Below are positions 45,590 through 56,726 of a stretch of 64,000 nucleotides of DNA, piece by piece. The DNA is taken from NCBI RefSeq assembly GCF_026151205.1, contig NC_087073.1, forward strand, positions 6,717,001-6,781,000, written 5' to 3'. Numbering within the stretch: position 1 is the first letter of the stretch; each line of letters begins with the position of its first letter. Below the pieces are notes generated by a model. It did not search any database, was not told the DNA's origin, and saw only the letters and a list, made by a program, of their open reading frames with translations. This DNA is from Bolinopsis microptera (Eukaryota > Ctenophora > Tentaculata > Lobata > Bolinopsidae). Made by a program: the position numbers and the translations under genes.

Positions 45590-47060
45590 CGATTTTCATA
45601 TCACGGTGTAAATTTTCGAAAATATGCGCGGCGCACCTACAATTTTGGTTTTATTAAAAATAAATTTTTTTGTCAACATTATATTTAATATATTTAAATT
45701 AGTTGTTATTACAAGATATATTACTAAAAATTTCCAAAATATAGCATATAAGTACCAAAAATAAATTGCGCGCAAAAAAGTCAAAATTTTTACCACTTTT
45801 TTGGATTTTTACCCCCAAAAAAATAGAGGGATTTTTCAAATTTTTATATCATCTTGTGCGGCTGTGTTTTAGCTATCTCCATGCAAGTTTTGCTGATATG
45901 CCAATAAAATTAACTTGTTCAAAATATCAAAAAACATGGTTTTTTGGCCTATTTTTGGCCCAAAAATCGGTTTTTTGCAATTTTACCCCCAAAAAGTCAG
46001 TCCAATCATCTTGAAACCACTTTTAATCGATTTTACGGTCAAAAATACGTCTAGTAAGGTGTATCTGGGGTCCATAGCGTATCGATCAGACAATGCCCGT
46101 AAGAGCCTCTACTAAGGGTAACTTTTGATTGTTTAGGAAACTTTTTTAATTCTTAAAGGGTAGATTTTATATAGGGTCATTGCTATATCATGTGCAGTAT
46201 ATTGTTTGAATAATTATATTTATTTTCAAAACAATTTTCATGATATGATGGTAATTTGGTTGCTGAAGCACCACAATGCGATGATTTATCATATTTACGT
46301 GGCACTGGCTACTTAAATGTTTAAATGTGAATTCATGATGGACTGATTCAGTGTGGCCTACAAAATAATTTCCAAAGGTATTTTGTTGAGCTGAACATCG
46401 GCGAAATTAAATTAGATTTAAATCTATCACGTATCTTATCCGTGTAGATACATATAGATTTATTTACGAGCACGCCTTCCATTGGCGGATGATACTCTCC
46501 TAAATTTATTAGAAGTAGCGCGCGCCGCCGCGCGCTTTCTTTTCGAAAATATTACAAGGCAAGTGTGAAGTGCTTTATTTCTTTTTGAAATATTACGAGG
46601 CAAGTGCTACAAAGTAGCGCGCGCCGGGTTGGCAGGTTAGTTCATTAACAATAGAAATTTGGACAAGCCTTTTCCTTTGCACGAATCTTACGGGGATTTT
46701 CTGCTCGATACACTAGAATCACCAGACCCATCTTAAAAGACGTATTTTTGACCGTAGAATCGATTAAAAGTGGTTAGAAATGGATGGTACCCGGTCTAGT
46801 TTGGAAAAAAACCGTTTTTGGACCAAAAAATGGCCTTTTTTTGAGGTTTTTCAAAATTTTTGATAAGTAAACTTAAATTAAAAGTGTAGATATTCTGGTT
46901 ACTAATACCATCAAATGAGCCGCACATGTTGACATCAATAAAATAACAAAATTGATAATGGTACCCGGTCAAAATTTCGAAAAACTGTCAAAAAAAAGTT
47001 TTTTGCGCGCAAAATTTTATTGGCTTCCTAAGGCAATATTGAACAATATTTTTGACGAAT
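45590..47060. mobile_element. Diverged foldback element, about 1.5 kb
   Basis: The left arm (about 45760-46060) and right arm (about 46720-47010) are inverted copies: CACTTTTAATCGATTTTACG with GGTCAAAAATACGTCT at 46018-46053 pairs with the inverse at about 46737-46773, and GCGCGCAAAAAA-type sequence lies at the outer side of both. The arms have diverged and carry indels. The centre (46110-46690) is unrelated, with GCGCGCGCC tracts and a duplicated GAAATATTAC(A/G)AGGCAAGTG. No transposase and no clear target duplication were found, so the borders are approximate. Confidence 0.6.
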
Positions 47061-48754
47061 AACTTTTACATTTTAAGTGTAAATAAGGTGCAAATTTACC
47101 TGGGGACCTCAGGCTATCATGTTCATAAACATAAAGATTAGGCAAAATGACAGGCTGAGCGCGGCCTTGATTGACGATGTCAATCCTTTGCATGTCGCCG
47201 ATCTGTGGTTGCGAGAAGCATTATAATTAGACTTAGAGTAATTCAGTGATAATTTTGGAAGAGGGTTAGAGTTCAAGTTGTAGGTTTATAAGTTATAACC
47301 TACCAGGACGCGCGCCGAGTTGGACTCGTAACAAATATTTTACGAGTATCACCCGTTAAAGTATTTTCCTACCAAAACTTGTAACACTTACCGCAAAATA
47401 AACGAAATCGACAATAACATACACAGATATGTCAAAATCTAATCCATAATCTTGTCCTATCCAGACGTTTTCAATTGTTTTTGTTAGATTGTAGATTTCG
47501 CTAGAAAAATTAGAAGTTAAAAACAATTCTATTCCGTTTAAATTTAATAAATGATTGACAATCACCGACAATTAGTTTTACTCTGCGAGCAGAAAACTGT
47601 AATAAATTAACACGTGAAGATTACACCTCATTATAGCTCATACTATATCAATCATCTATAATCAATGATAGTAAATACTAGTAGTAGTAAATACTGTTGT
47701 AAATGCGATAAACTCTGTCATATACGTGTGTGTAGGGCACATTCAATTCCCTCAATATACGAATATACTGGTAGTGCTGCTTTACAAAACCATCTTTATA
47801 TTTAAGTAACAAATTTAAATCGTAACAGAGGCACTTGTATCTTTATTATTACTTTCGATACAATTTTAATAACGGTGCCACTGCCAAAAATATTCATTAA
47901 TCAATTTTCAATCAACACCCTTAAATTCCCACTAGCTATACTGTAAACTGATTTAACATTAATTAATTGTAACACTTCTGACTAATCGTTTAGATAATCG
48001 TAATGTGCGCCGACACTGCGATCTATAAAGAAAATTATAACTTAACATTCTATAAACCAAATGTGACAATGTTAATTACTGTAAAACTATAAATTTAGCA
48101 ACGCCCGCGTTCGTCTGATAAAATCGTCGTGTCACCATAGCAACTACCTTCATATAATGTTTAATGTTAAACACTTTTAATGTGGATTGAAAGTTTAATA
48201 TAAAACTGGAAATTTAAGTAAACAGTATGTTAATTAAAGTTCAACAATCAACATACTTTGTATATAATCAACTGTAAACGTCTTTTGTAAACATTATATA
48301 TATGTAACATAAATTGTGTTGCTATGGAAACATCCAGTGCCTAACAGTTGGTATGACAACCGTAGCTGAGTTATTGCAGGTAACTTCTAATCGTTGTGGT
48401 CTGTCAGCCTCTTGTCTCTTAGAAGAACTGTACACACCATCGCATTACCTGACCAACAATATACAGTGTTCACTAATACATTTTAGGTAAAAATAATAAA
48501 GCAACTTGAAATTGTTATCCAATTTAAATTTAAGATTTTCATTTCAAACAATAAGTTGCATCTGTGGAATGTTCTGCTACAAATTACAGTAAGGTTACAG
48601 TTAGGTTAAGTATGATATAACTTACCGTAGATAGCAGCCATGATAACAACACCCAATGATATTCCAAATATTATCAGACTCAACTCAACCTGAAGCGAAT
48701 TTGAAGTGAGTCCTTAGACACAGTTCAACTATTTAAAATATTTGGTGGAAATTG
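47061..48754. other. Intergenic region, AT-rich
   Basis: The start carries the second copy of the repeat seen at 165-230 (about 47266-47352). The remainder is AT-rich without a recognisable exon; short frames do not resemble known proteins. Confidence 0.5.
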
Positions 48755-51025
48755 TCGGGATGGATAGTGTCGGTATGGAAAGTGGGTTGCTGAGACAAGG
48801 ATGAATATTAGTGAGTTGTTAGACTTTACCTCATTAGGCGGAGGAAACGTGACCTTCATTTACCACTAGCAAAGGACAAATCAAGCAACTTAGTACAAGA
48901 ATGTACACTAAACTCGCATCGGTATAATTTCAGTAAAATAAAACCATATTCTAATATAAAGCGAAAATTCTAACCTCAAACATGAAAGTCTAGGCTTATA
49001 ACTCCCAACTATTTACTCACTAATTCATCTAATTCCACGTCAACATGAACAGTCGCTACAAAAACTTCTAAACATAAAACTTTCTTCGCCTATTTTACAA
49101 TCCTTATCAGCACTAAATACTAAACATGGACCTGTTATATTCAGTATTGTTGGGCATTAATAGCAATCTCAACATGTAATAATATATCTACAATTTTATT
49201 CAAATATGTCCAGTATAATATGCGTTCGTGTCTAACTGTGTCTAAGTGGTTTGCTGGTAACTTTATTTTAAAGAAACAGTTAAACTTGCTAAGGTTGTAT
49301 ACTTAGCTATGTATGATGTAAAGCGTTGGAAATAATTCATACTGTCGGGGTGAAAACTGTCGGTATGGAATGTGGGTTGAATATTTGTGAGTTGTTAGAC
49401 TTAACCTCATTAGGCGGAGGAAACGTGACCTTCATTTACCACTAGCTCACTTGCAAAGTACAAATCGAACAACTTAGTACAACGTTACTCGTAATGGTAT
49501 AATTTAGCGATAAATTCAGTTAAATAAAACCGTATCTTGATATTAAGCGACAATTCTAACCTCGCACACCAAAGTCTAAGCTTATAACTCCCAACTATTT
49601 ACCTACTAATCTTACTATATAAAAAGTGAAACGATATTATATCTATGACTATATATATATATTTCATGGCTGGACTTCTACACAATAAAAGAAAGCGGTT
49701 GTGATTAGATCTTCGAAAGTCTTTGCATCGTTTATTTACATCAATTCTGAGAAATTATATCATTAAAGTAACTACAACAAATACGAATCATATACAATTG
49801 AGAATAAATACAAACTAAAAGCAGTGGGAAAATCTGATGAACTGAAATTTAAAAAAGAAACTGAAAGCCGTTAAAAATGTACTCTTATCTTATCTCTTAT
49901 CTAAATACTGATAACTGATTCTCGGAAAATCACTTAAAATCACAACAAAAAACCTGTAAAATTTATACTTAAGTAAAAAATGTAATATGCACGTCTCTGG
50001 AATAATGGTATAACTAAATAAAATCTACAAAATATACTAAAACTAAAACTAAAAAGTATATGGTTACTATCAAGGGTGTTCATACCCCCAAACCGTTCAA
50101 GGGTTTTCAATTGGGTCTGGTAGAACCCCTCTCTAGCTTCCATAGCCTTTTCTTTGTCTGCTTTACTAATATTAGGCTCAAATACTAAAGCGTCTACTAT
50201 AATGACAGAAAGGTGCTTACTAAGTGAGGAATTATAGGAGGCTATGGTACTAAAATCTAAATCATGATCAATATCTAAAAAATGGTTAACTAATTTACAA
50301 CTTCTTATACCTTTCTTTATGTGACTCTTATGGTTAGAGAATCTCTTAGGGAGATTTGTATATATATATATATCTATTATATAAATTTTCGTTGCCATTT
50401 TACTGACACCAAGACATCAACCTCAATTAACATGTCTTCTGTGAAATACGTGAGAAATTGAAACTTTTTTGGCTAGGCCTTTCGATCAGTATGAATAAGT
50501 AGAACTACAAAATTGGCCACGGAATAAAAACTTAAGGTCCCAAAATTTGGACCAACAAGAGATACTAAGATCCAAATAAATGTACCCATTCAACTGATTA
50601 CATCCTAGGAATAGAGCTTTTCCAAATCATATTGTGACAAATTGAATAAGTATGTCTTTAAACCAATTTTAAACATATCCACTGTATAACACATTTTAAC
50701 TGATGGTGGTAGAGTGTTGTAAGTTTTTCAATAACACTGAAAAATCTTTGCTCATCATGTGATGATGAGGAACAAGAAGTTTGAGAGAGAACCATTTCCT
50801 GTAGATAATACAAATAACAAAACTGATAAAAATAAAACTTTCTTCGCCTACTTTACGATCCTTATCAACACTAATTAATACTTTATTCGGTATTGCTGGG
50901 TAAGAGAGAGATGAATCGTTTTTAAGTATTAATATCAATCCTCTGATCTAATACATATAATAATATATCTACAATTTTAATGAAATATGTTCAGTATAAT
51001 ATACTTTTATAGTGGTTTGAGAACC
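48755..51025. repeat. Tandem segmental duplication, second copy split by an insertion
   Basis: Copy 1 is about 48755-49257. Copy 2 is about 49345-49610 plus about 50833-51025. Both contain GTCGGTATGG, CCTCATTAGGCGGAGGAAAC, CATTTACCACTAGC and ACTCCCAACTATTTAC in the first part, and TTTCTTCGCCTA, ATCCTTATCA and ATAATATATCTACAATTTTA in the second part. The 1.2 kb between the halves of copy 2 includes the Penelope-type relic, so an element inserted after duplication. No gene is recognised in either copy. Confidence 0.75.
49940..50398 (-). pseudogene. GIY-YIG endonuclease relic of Penelope-like type
   Basis: The frame carries FSNHKSHIKKGIRSCKLVNH, a less conserved middle, then KEKAMEAREGFYQTQLKTLE followed by RFGGMNTLDSN. 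This is the downstream part of the GIY-YIG domain as found at the C-terminus of Penelope-like retroelements. The GIY and YIG strands themselves are not visible, and after the conserved block the frame runs into hydrophobic, probably 3' non-coding, sequence. It interrupts copy 2 of the local tandem duplication. It is most likely a truncated retroelement. Confidence 0.7.
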
Positions 51026-51175
51026 ACTAGTCTGATACCAGCAAAATTATATTAATGTCAAGTCATGCCTGCTTACAATCTGCTTAGTGCAGATTATGTT
51101 CGTAAATGTGATGGCTTTGCAGACTGTTAAATGTTAATACTATCAGTGCTAAACTATCACTACAAGCTGTGGTCG

Positions 51176-51775
51176 TGATGGTAACCTGGTCGTGATAATT
51201 GAGAGGGCGGTTGTTGTGGTTATTAACCTGGTCGTGATAATTGAAAGGGCGGTTGTTGTGGTTACTAACCTGGTCGTGATAATTGAGAGGGCGGTTGCTG
51301 TGGTTAAATGAACCTGGTCGTGATAATTTAGAGGTCGGTTGTTGTGGTTAAATGAATCTGGTCGTGATAATTTAGAGGTCGGTTGTTGTGGTTACTAACC
51401 TGATCGTGATAATTTAGAGGTCGGTTGTTATGGTTACATACCTGGTCGTGAGTATTAGCGGTGCGGTTGTTGTGGTTACTAACCTGGTCGTGAGTATTAG
51501 CGTTGCGATTGTTGTGGTTACTAACCTGGTCGTGAGTATTAGCGGTGCGGTTTTTGTGATTACTAACCTGGTCGTGAGTATTAGCGGTGCGGTTGTCATG
51601 GTTACTAACCTGGTCGTGAGTATTAGCGGTGCGGTTGTTGTGGTTACTAACCTGGTCGTGAGTATTAGCGGTGCGGTTGTTGTGGTTACTAACCTGGTCG
51701 TGAGTATTAGCGGTGCGGTTGTTGTGGTTACTAACCTGGTCGTGAGTATTAGCGGTGCGGTTGTGAGCGTTGACG
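51176..51775. repeat. 42-bp minisatellite, about 14 copies in two variants
   Basis: The unit is about 42 bases (GTTACTAACCTGGTCGTGA plus either GTATTAGCGGTGCGGTTGTT or TAATT(G/T)AGAGG(G/T)CGGTTG). Variant 1 occupies the high-coordinate part, variant 2 the low-coordinate part. Most copies keep the length divisible by three; two copies of 44 bases break the frame. The high-coordinate part codes for the secreted repeat protein on the minus strand. Confidence 0.93.
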
Positions 51776-51813
51776 AGATTAGCTAAAGCAGTTAGGATAA
51801 ACATCAGCACCAT
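51328..51813 (-). CDS. Putative secreted 14-residue-repeat protein
   Basis: The 161-residue frame begins at an ATG and opens with a hydrophobic signal-like peptide (MVLMFILTALANLVNA), then eight copies of a 14-residue repeat (NRTANTHDQVSNHN) and two variant copies (NRPLNYHDQ), ending in HLTTTTDL. Nearly every full repeat contains an NRT sequon, so a secreted product would be densely N-glycosylated. An ATAG acceptor-like site lies 16 bases before the ATG. I recognise no family. The repeat array continues beyond the stop in a shifted frame, so the stop results from copies of 44 bases. It could also be chance coding by a minisatellite, but the signal peptide and the in-frame variants argue for a gene. 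Confidence 0.5.
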   Translation of the reverse strand: MVLMFILTALANLVNAHNRTANTHDQVSNHNNRTANTHDQVSNHNNRTANTHDQVSNHNNRTANTHDQVSNHDNRTANTHDQVSNHKNRTANTHDQVSNHNNRNANTHDQVSNHNNRTANTHDQVCNHNNRPLNYHDQVSNHNNRPLNYHDQIHLTTTTDL

Positions 51814-52649
51814 CTTTCATCTTCACATCCTATCAAAGATTTTACAGTGAAAAATAGTCTTGTGATTGTAAAAGGTTGTTATAAAATAATGTGGTCACAT
51901 AATCAGTGTAGCCACTAATCAGGTTTGATAAACATCTTTTAAGTTTTAATACAGCCAAAACCCAGTCACGGTTTACCGTACACCCCGATTTTCAAGTCTT
52001 TTTCCTTTCCCGAATCCTGTGATAAATCACTAGGCGGAGGGAAGGTGAATATAAACTTTGACCCTTCGATAATTTTAAAACTACAGACTAATCAGCGCAC
52101 ATAAAAAAAATCCGGCACATATAGACCGGAACAGGATGAAATTTAGAAGGTAAATCAAGCATGATGATGCGAATTATAACCAATAGGCTAATTTAGAAAA
52201 GCGTTGAACTTCTCTACTAAATTGATGGAGTTATCGATAAAACACTCTGAAGAAAGATTTGGGTCTATTCCATGAGATGACAATGTCCATATTTTTAAAC
52301 AAATTCAATAAAACAATCAAATATACATCAATCTAAATAATTTATAAATACTACAAAATGAAAAGTCTCATGACTTAAACATTAAACCGGCAGGAAATAA
52401 CAAAAATTTTAAATGAATTTTGAATAAAAATTGTTAGAAAAAAAAATTCTACAGTTACAATGTACATTAAATAAATCAACAAATCACCCATCTCAATAAC
52501 AAATAAATTAAGTAACATAATATAAACCAAGAAAAAAACAACTTAAAAACTAAAACAATAATTTATCCCCAAGATGAGCTAAGTTAATGATATTACGTTC
52601 TGCTATTCATTGTATCATTAACGAAAATTGCAGTAGCATTAATAACTAA
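51814..52649. other. Intergenic region downstream of the GST cluster
   Basis: AT-rich; it should include the 3' UTR of the first GST gene. CCCGATTTTC and GGTTTACCG near 51.97 kb resemble the pogo-like relic seen in GCLC, but no full element is recognised. Confidence 0.5.
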
Positions 52650-53300
52650 CTAACCAGGAAACGCAGAGAAAGAAGGGTTGATAGGGACTTCAGCTGCCAA
52701 CTTCTCACTGTTGAAATAATCCTGAAGTTGAGGAAGTTCCTGGAATATCTGAAGAAATCTCGCCAGGTTTTCAGCTTTATCAACACGTTCCGCTGTGAGT
52801 TTCCTGATCTGGCTCACGAACTCATACAGCATGAAGTCAACGTAGGTCAGTTTCTCCCCCAATACGAAGGGTCCGTCTCCGATATACTTGTCTAAAATCT
52901 CCAACTTCTTTTCTAAGTTCTCAAAGTAAGCGGGTTTCTTTTCTTCAAACTGGTCTTTCTTAAGTATTTCTTGGAAAGCAGCGCGGAGATCAACAGCCTC
53001 TTGTTCTATCATCTCATTCTTCACAATATCTTTCTCGTCATCTCCTGGCACCAGTCCAAATTTCCTACCAAGATATCTACAGATAGCCACACTTTGTGTA
53101 ATCTTGATATCTCCGTCTATAAGATAGGGTAAGTTGGGCAAGTCCAACCCCAACTCCAACTTCTCAGAATACCAACTTTTGTATCCTTCCTCTGTCATCT
53201 CTATCCGTCTGTCTGTCCAATCCACTCCCGAGTACCGCAACAAATACCTACATGCTTCACCTTTCGCTCTGATATCCCAGTATCCCAATGTTATCGTCAT
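52650..53300 (-). CDS. Glutathione S-transferase, Mu-type, copy 1
   Basis: This cytosolic enzyme would join glutathione to electrophiles. The 216-residue single-exon frame shows the Mu-class N-terminus LGYWDIRAKGEACRYLLRYS with the catalytic Tyr in GYWDIR, the glutathione-site segment LGLDLPNLPYLIDGDIKITQ followed by SVAICRYLGRKFGL, and the C-terminal helical domain with FVLGEKLTYVDFMLYEFVSQ. Length and order match vertebrate Mu-class enzymes (about 218). A CCTACGTTCAG acceptor-like site ends 11 bases before the ATG. It is the last of three tandem copies on this strand and the most diverged. Confidence 0.95.
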   Translation of the reverse strand: MTITLGYWDIRAKGEACRYLLRYSGVDWTDRRIEMTEEGYKSWYSEKLELGLDLPNLPYLIDGDIKITQSVAICRYLGRKFGLVPGDDEKDIVKNEMIEQEAVDLRAAFQEILKKDQFEEKKPAYFENLEKKLEILDKYIGDGPFVLGEKLTYVDFMLYEFVSQIRKLTAERVDKAENLARFLQIFQELPQLQDYFNSEKLAAEVPINPSFSAFPG

Positions 53301-53535
53301 GTTGCTCCTTCCTGAACGTAGGGGTGAGGAAATGGTGTATGTTCGTTATTTTGAACATGTGGTCTAATTGGAAAATTGTGGATATAATAAACTGGCCCAA
53401 ACCCAGTCGCTATTTCGATTATCGGCACTGTAAATAAATCTTAATATTGGAATGAAAGTTATGTGCTTGTTTACCGCCTATATTAAAACAACTATATCAT
53501 CTAAAAACTAAATTGTTCTGACTATGATAATGATA

Positions 53536-54342
53536 CAGGGTGGCCCATAAAAGACTACCCATCCTTATCTCTTAAAATTGTAACAGGTCGTTGAGATCTT
53601 GATAATTATTTAAAAAACAAAAAGTGGCATAACTTATGTTCTGATAAATATTTTTGCTTCTAAATTTCACAGAATGTTAATAAAAAGTAGCTAAACCTTT
53701 GTGGCAAGTTTTGTGTGAGTGCGAGCTTCACTGCGCTTATTTGACCAATTTAGCCCCTGAGCAAGCTAGCTTGAATTTCTCACCCAGAACTGTTTACATT
53801 GGTTAATAGGAACCACCAAAAAATCCTGGGTAAAAAAAAATCAAAAAACCAGCGATTTATTCACGTTTTACCAATTCTATTCACCATGATCCATCGGACA
53901 TTCCATTCTCTCTATATTTTAACTGATAAGGACTATCACAGATGATCCTTCCTGCTTGTTTATATCGTTCTTCTCACATGGAATGTGCGATGCATCATGG
54001 TGAATAGAATTGGTGAAACATAAATAAATCGGTGGTTTTTTAATTTTTTTACCCAGGATTTTTTTTGTGGTTCCTATTAACCAATGTAAACAGTTCTGGG
54101 TGAGAAATTAAAGCTAGCACGATCAGGAGCTAACTTTGTCAGACAAGCTCAGACTCACACAAAACTTGGCACGAAGTTGTGTCTAATTATGAATGACATT
54201 CTCTAAAAATTTGAAGCAAAAATATTAATCAGAACGTAAGTTATGGCGCTTTTCCATTCTGAAATAAAATAATTAGCAAGATCTCAGCGACCTGTTACAA
54301 TTGTAAGAGATAAGGATGGGTAGTCTTTTATGGGCCACCCTG
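53536..54342. mobile_element. 807-bp palindromic mariner-like element
   Basis: The element is flanked by TA (53534-53535 and 54343-54344). Ends read CAGGGTGGCCCATAAAAGAC and its inverse. The two halves are inverted copies over nearly their whole length, meeting near 53940, where CATCATGGTGAATAGAATTGG and its inverse face each other. The TA target and terminal sequence fit the Tc1/mariner group. There is no transposase, so it is a foldback MITE. It lies between GST copies 1 and 2. Confidence 0.88.
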
Positions 54343-54773
54343 TATATTACATCAAATTACGATAAATGAGGTTTACAACAATTACGCTACATAATAATAA
54401 ATCGCGAATAAAATGCAAACCAAGAGCGTTACAAACATTTTATATAATTAAAAGTCTGACCATTACAAATTAAGAAATCACGAACCCAAAGCAAAGATAC
54501 TGTGTTAAAACTGTATAAAGATGTAAGCTAATTATCTGCTCTAAAAATACATTTACAAGACCATGATAATAAAACTTATCCTAATAATAAAATATCGTAT
54601 CATGCATAAGTAATGACTGTAGATAACAAGTTTAAAAAAGTTTGATAACATGTGAAGGGTCAGTAGTAACTTAACAACGATGGCAAAAACCATGTCCTAA
54701 AAACAATCAATACAATGATAATATACCCCTAAAATCTAATAAAATTCTAAGAACATTAGATATAAACATTTTC

Positions 54774-55429
54774 CTATTCTAAGCCTGTAAAATTAGCGAA
54801 GGGAGGATGGATTGGTCCGGTTTTGTAGAGCTCACTGTTGAAGTGATCCTGAAGTTGAGGAAGCTCCTCAACAGCCTTCAGAAGTCTTCCAAGGTTCAAA
54901 AATGAATCAACACGCTCTGGGGCCATCTTTCTTATCTGGCTCACGTATTCATACACCATGAAGTCTACGTAGGTCAGTTTCTCCCCCAGTACAAAAGGTC
55001 CGTCTCCGATATACTTGTCTAACATCTCTAATTTCTTCTCCATGCCATCAAGATAAGCCGGTTTCTTCCCCTCGTAATCCTCCTTCTCAAAACATATCTT
55101 TGTAAAAGCAGTACGGAGATCATGAGCTTCCTGTTCTATCATCTCACACTTCACAATATCTTTCTCGTCATCTCCTGGAACCAGTCCAAATTTCCTACCA
55201 AGATATCGACAGATAGCCACAGTCTGTGTAACCTTGATATCTCCGTCTATCAGATAAGGTAAGTTAGGCAAGTCCAACCCCGACTCGAACTTCTCATCGG
55301 CCCACCGCTTGAAACCCTCATCAACCATGGCTATCTGTCATCCTCCCAGTCCAGCCCGGAGTACCGGAGGAGATAACGTGAGGTGTCCCCCATGGCACGT
55401 ACATCCCAGTAGCACAGCTTCAGAGACAT
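54774..55429 (-). pseudogene. Glutathione S-transferase, Mu-type, copy 2, with 1-base frameshift
   Basis: The ATG at 55429 opens MSLKLCYWDVRAMGDTSRYL and runs to DWEDDR, followed at once by TAG. The rest of the enzyme (from MVDEGFKRWADEKF through LGLDLPNLPYLIDGDIKVTQ to GPIHPPFANFTGLE) continues in another frame. The 656-base span is one base short of a whole number of codons, so a single deletion at about 55335-55340 explains the break. All other landmarks are intact and the C-terminus is as well kept as in copy 3. It is either a recent pseudogene or an assembly error. An in-frame ATG at 55328 could start a product lacking the catalytic Tyr. Confidence 0.85.
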
Positions 55430-56075
55430 GTTACCTAGTGAGAGTGGAATGTGGTTAGATAATTAATTGAATCAATTGAATTAATTAATTAGATAATTAC
55501 ATCAGACAATGAACTGGAGACACAACGAGAAGTGCATCGTTTTTAAGTGATGAGTAAGCAACACATTTTATTTGCAAATTTGAGTATAATTTGATGCGAA
55601 TTTCCGATTAACGAGGTTGACACTTGACATTTGTATCGCTACACAATAATAAATCGCAACTAAATGTAAGGTAGTAATACAATAATATATAATATCAATC
55701 TACATGTAATCTAAATCTAGTCATAAACAACTATGAATGTTTATAATCTAAATAATATAGTCATAACAATTAATATGAACACAGCCAAACAATAAAACTT
55801 AAAAACAATACACAGATAAAAGCTACTAAAATAAAAGACACATAGTCATAAGTAACGATACAAATTATCCTTAATACAACACTATAAAACTTATTAATCT
55901 ACAAATCTAACTTATCATGCACAAACTTCATAACTGTGGATAAAAGTTAATAAACTTAAAGAAATGTTAAATATCATTATTAAGTATTAACTTGACAACG
56001 AAGATAATAGTTTAGATCGTATAGTAGATTAAACAGCATGCTATGAAAACTTGAGGGCACAGTCAAAGTTCCATT

Positions 56076-56726
56076 CTATTCCAAGCCTGTAAAAGCAGCG
56101 AAGGGAGGATGGATTGGCTTTGTTTTGTACAGCTCACTGTTGAAGTGATCCTGAAGTTGAGGAAGAGCCTCGATAGCATTCAGAAGTCTTCCAATATTCA
56201 CAGCTGTACCAACACGCTCTGGCGACATTTTTCTTATCTGACTCACGAACTCATACAACATGAAGTCAACGTAAGTCAGTTTCTCCCCCAGTACAAAAGG
56301 TCCGTCTCCGATATACTTGTCTAAAATCTCCAACTTCTTCTCCATGCTATCAAGATAAGCCGGTTTCTTCTCTTCGAAACCCTCCTTATCAAGACACAGC
56401 TTCTGAAAAGCACTACGGAGATCAACAGCTTCCTGTTCTATCATCTCACACTTCACAATATCTTTCTCGTCATCTCCTGGCACCAGTCCAAATTTCCTGC
56501 CCAGATATCTGATAACGGCCACACTCTGTGTAACCTTGATATCTCCGTCTATAAGATAGGGTAAGTTAGGCAGATCTAGTCCTAGAGTGAACTTCTCCGC
56601 TTGCCACCTTCCAAAATCTGCCATTCCCATCCTGTCATCTACCCAGTCCTGTCCAGAATACCGGAGAAGATGTCTGGGGATCTCACCCATAGCACGTACA
56701 TCCCAGTAGCACAGCTTCAGAGACAT
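56076..56726 (-). CDS. Glutathione S-transferase, Mu-type, copy 3
   Basis: This 216-residue single-exon enzyme is nearly the same as copy 2 in its C-terminal half. Landmarks are LCYWDVRAMGEIPRHLLRYS with the catalytic Tyr, LGLDLPNLPYLIDGDIKVTQ, VIRYLGRKFGLVPGDDEKD, FVLGEKLTYVDFMLYEFVSQ and HPPFAAFTGLE. The 5' flank (GAGTGGAATGTGGTTAGATA) and part of the 3' flank are shared with copy 2, so the duplicated unit of about 1.3 kb includes the proximal control region. CCAGCTAG, an acceptor-like site, lies five bases before the ATG. Confidence 0.95.
   Translation of the reverse strand: MSLKLCYWDVRAMGEIPRHLLRYSGQDWVDDRMGMADFGRWQAEKFTLGLDLPNLPYLIDGDIKVTQSVAVIRYLGRKFGLVPGDDEKDIVKCEMIEQEAVDLRSAFQKLCLDKEGFEEKKPAYLDSMEKKLEILDKYIGDGPFVLGEKLTYVDFMLYEFVSQIRKMSPERVGTAVNIGRLLNAIEALPQLQDHFNSELYKTKPIHPPFAAFTGLE

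Noticed and set aside
51176..51775. Regular repeats resembling a CRISPR array
   Set aside because: Units are contiguous with no unique spacers, the genome is eukaryotic, and the array is a coding-capable minisatellite.
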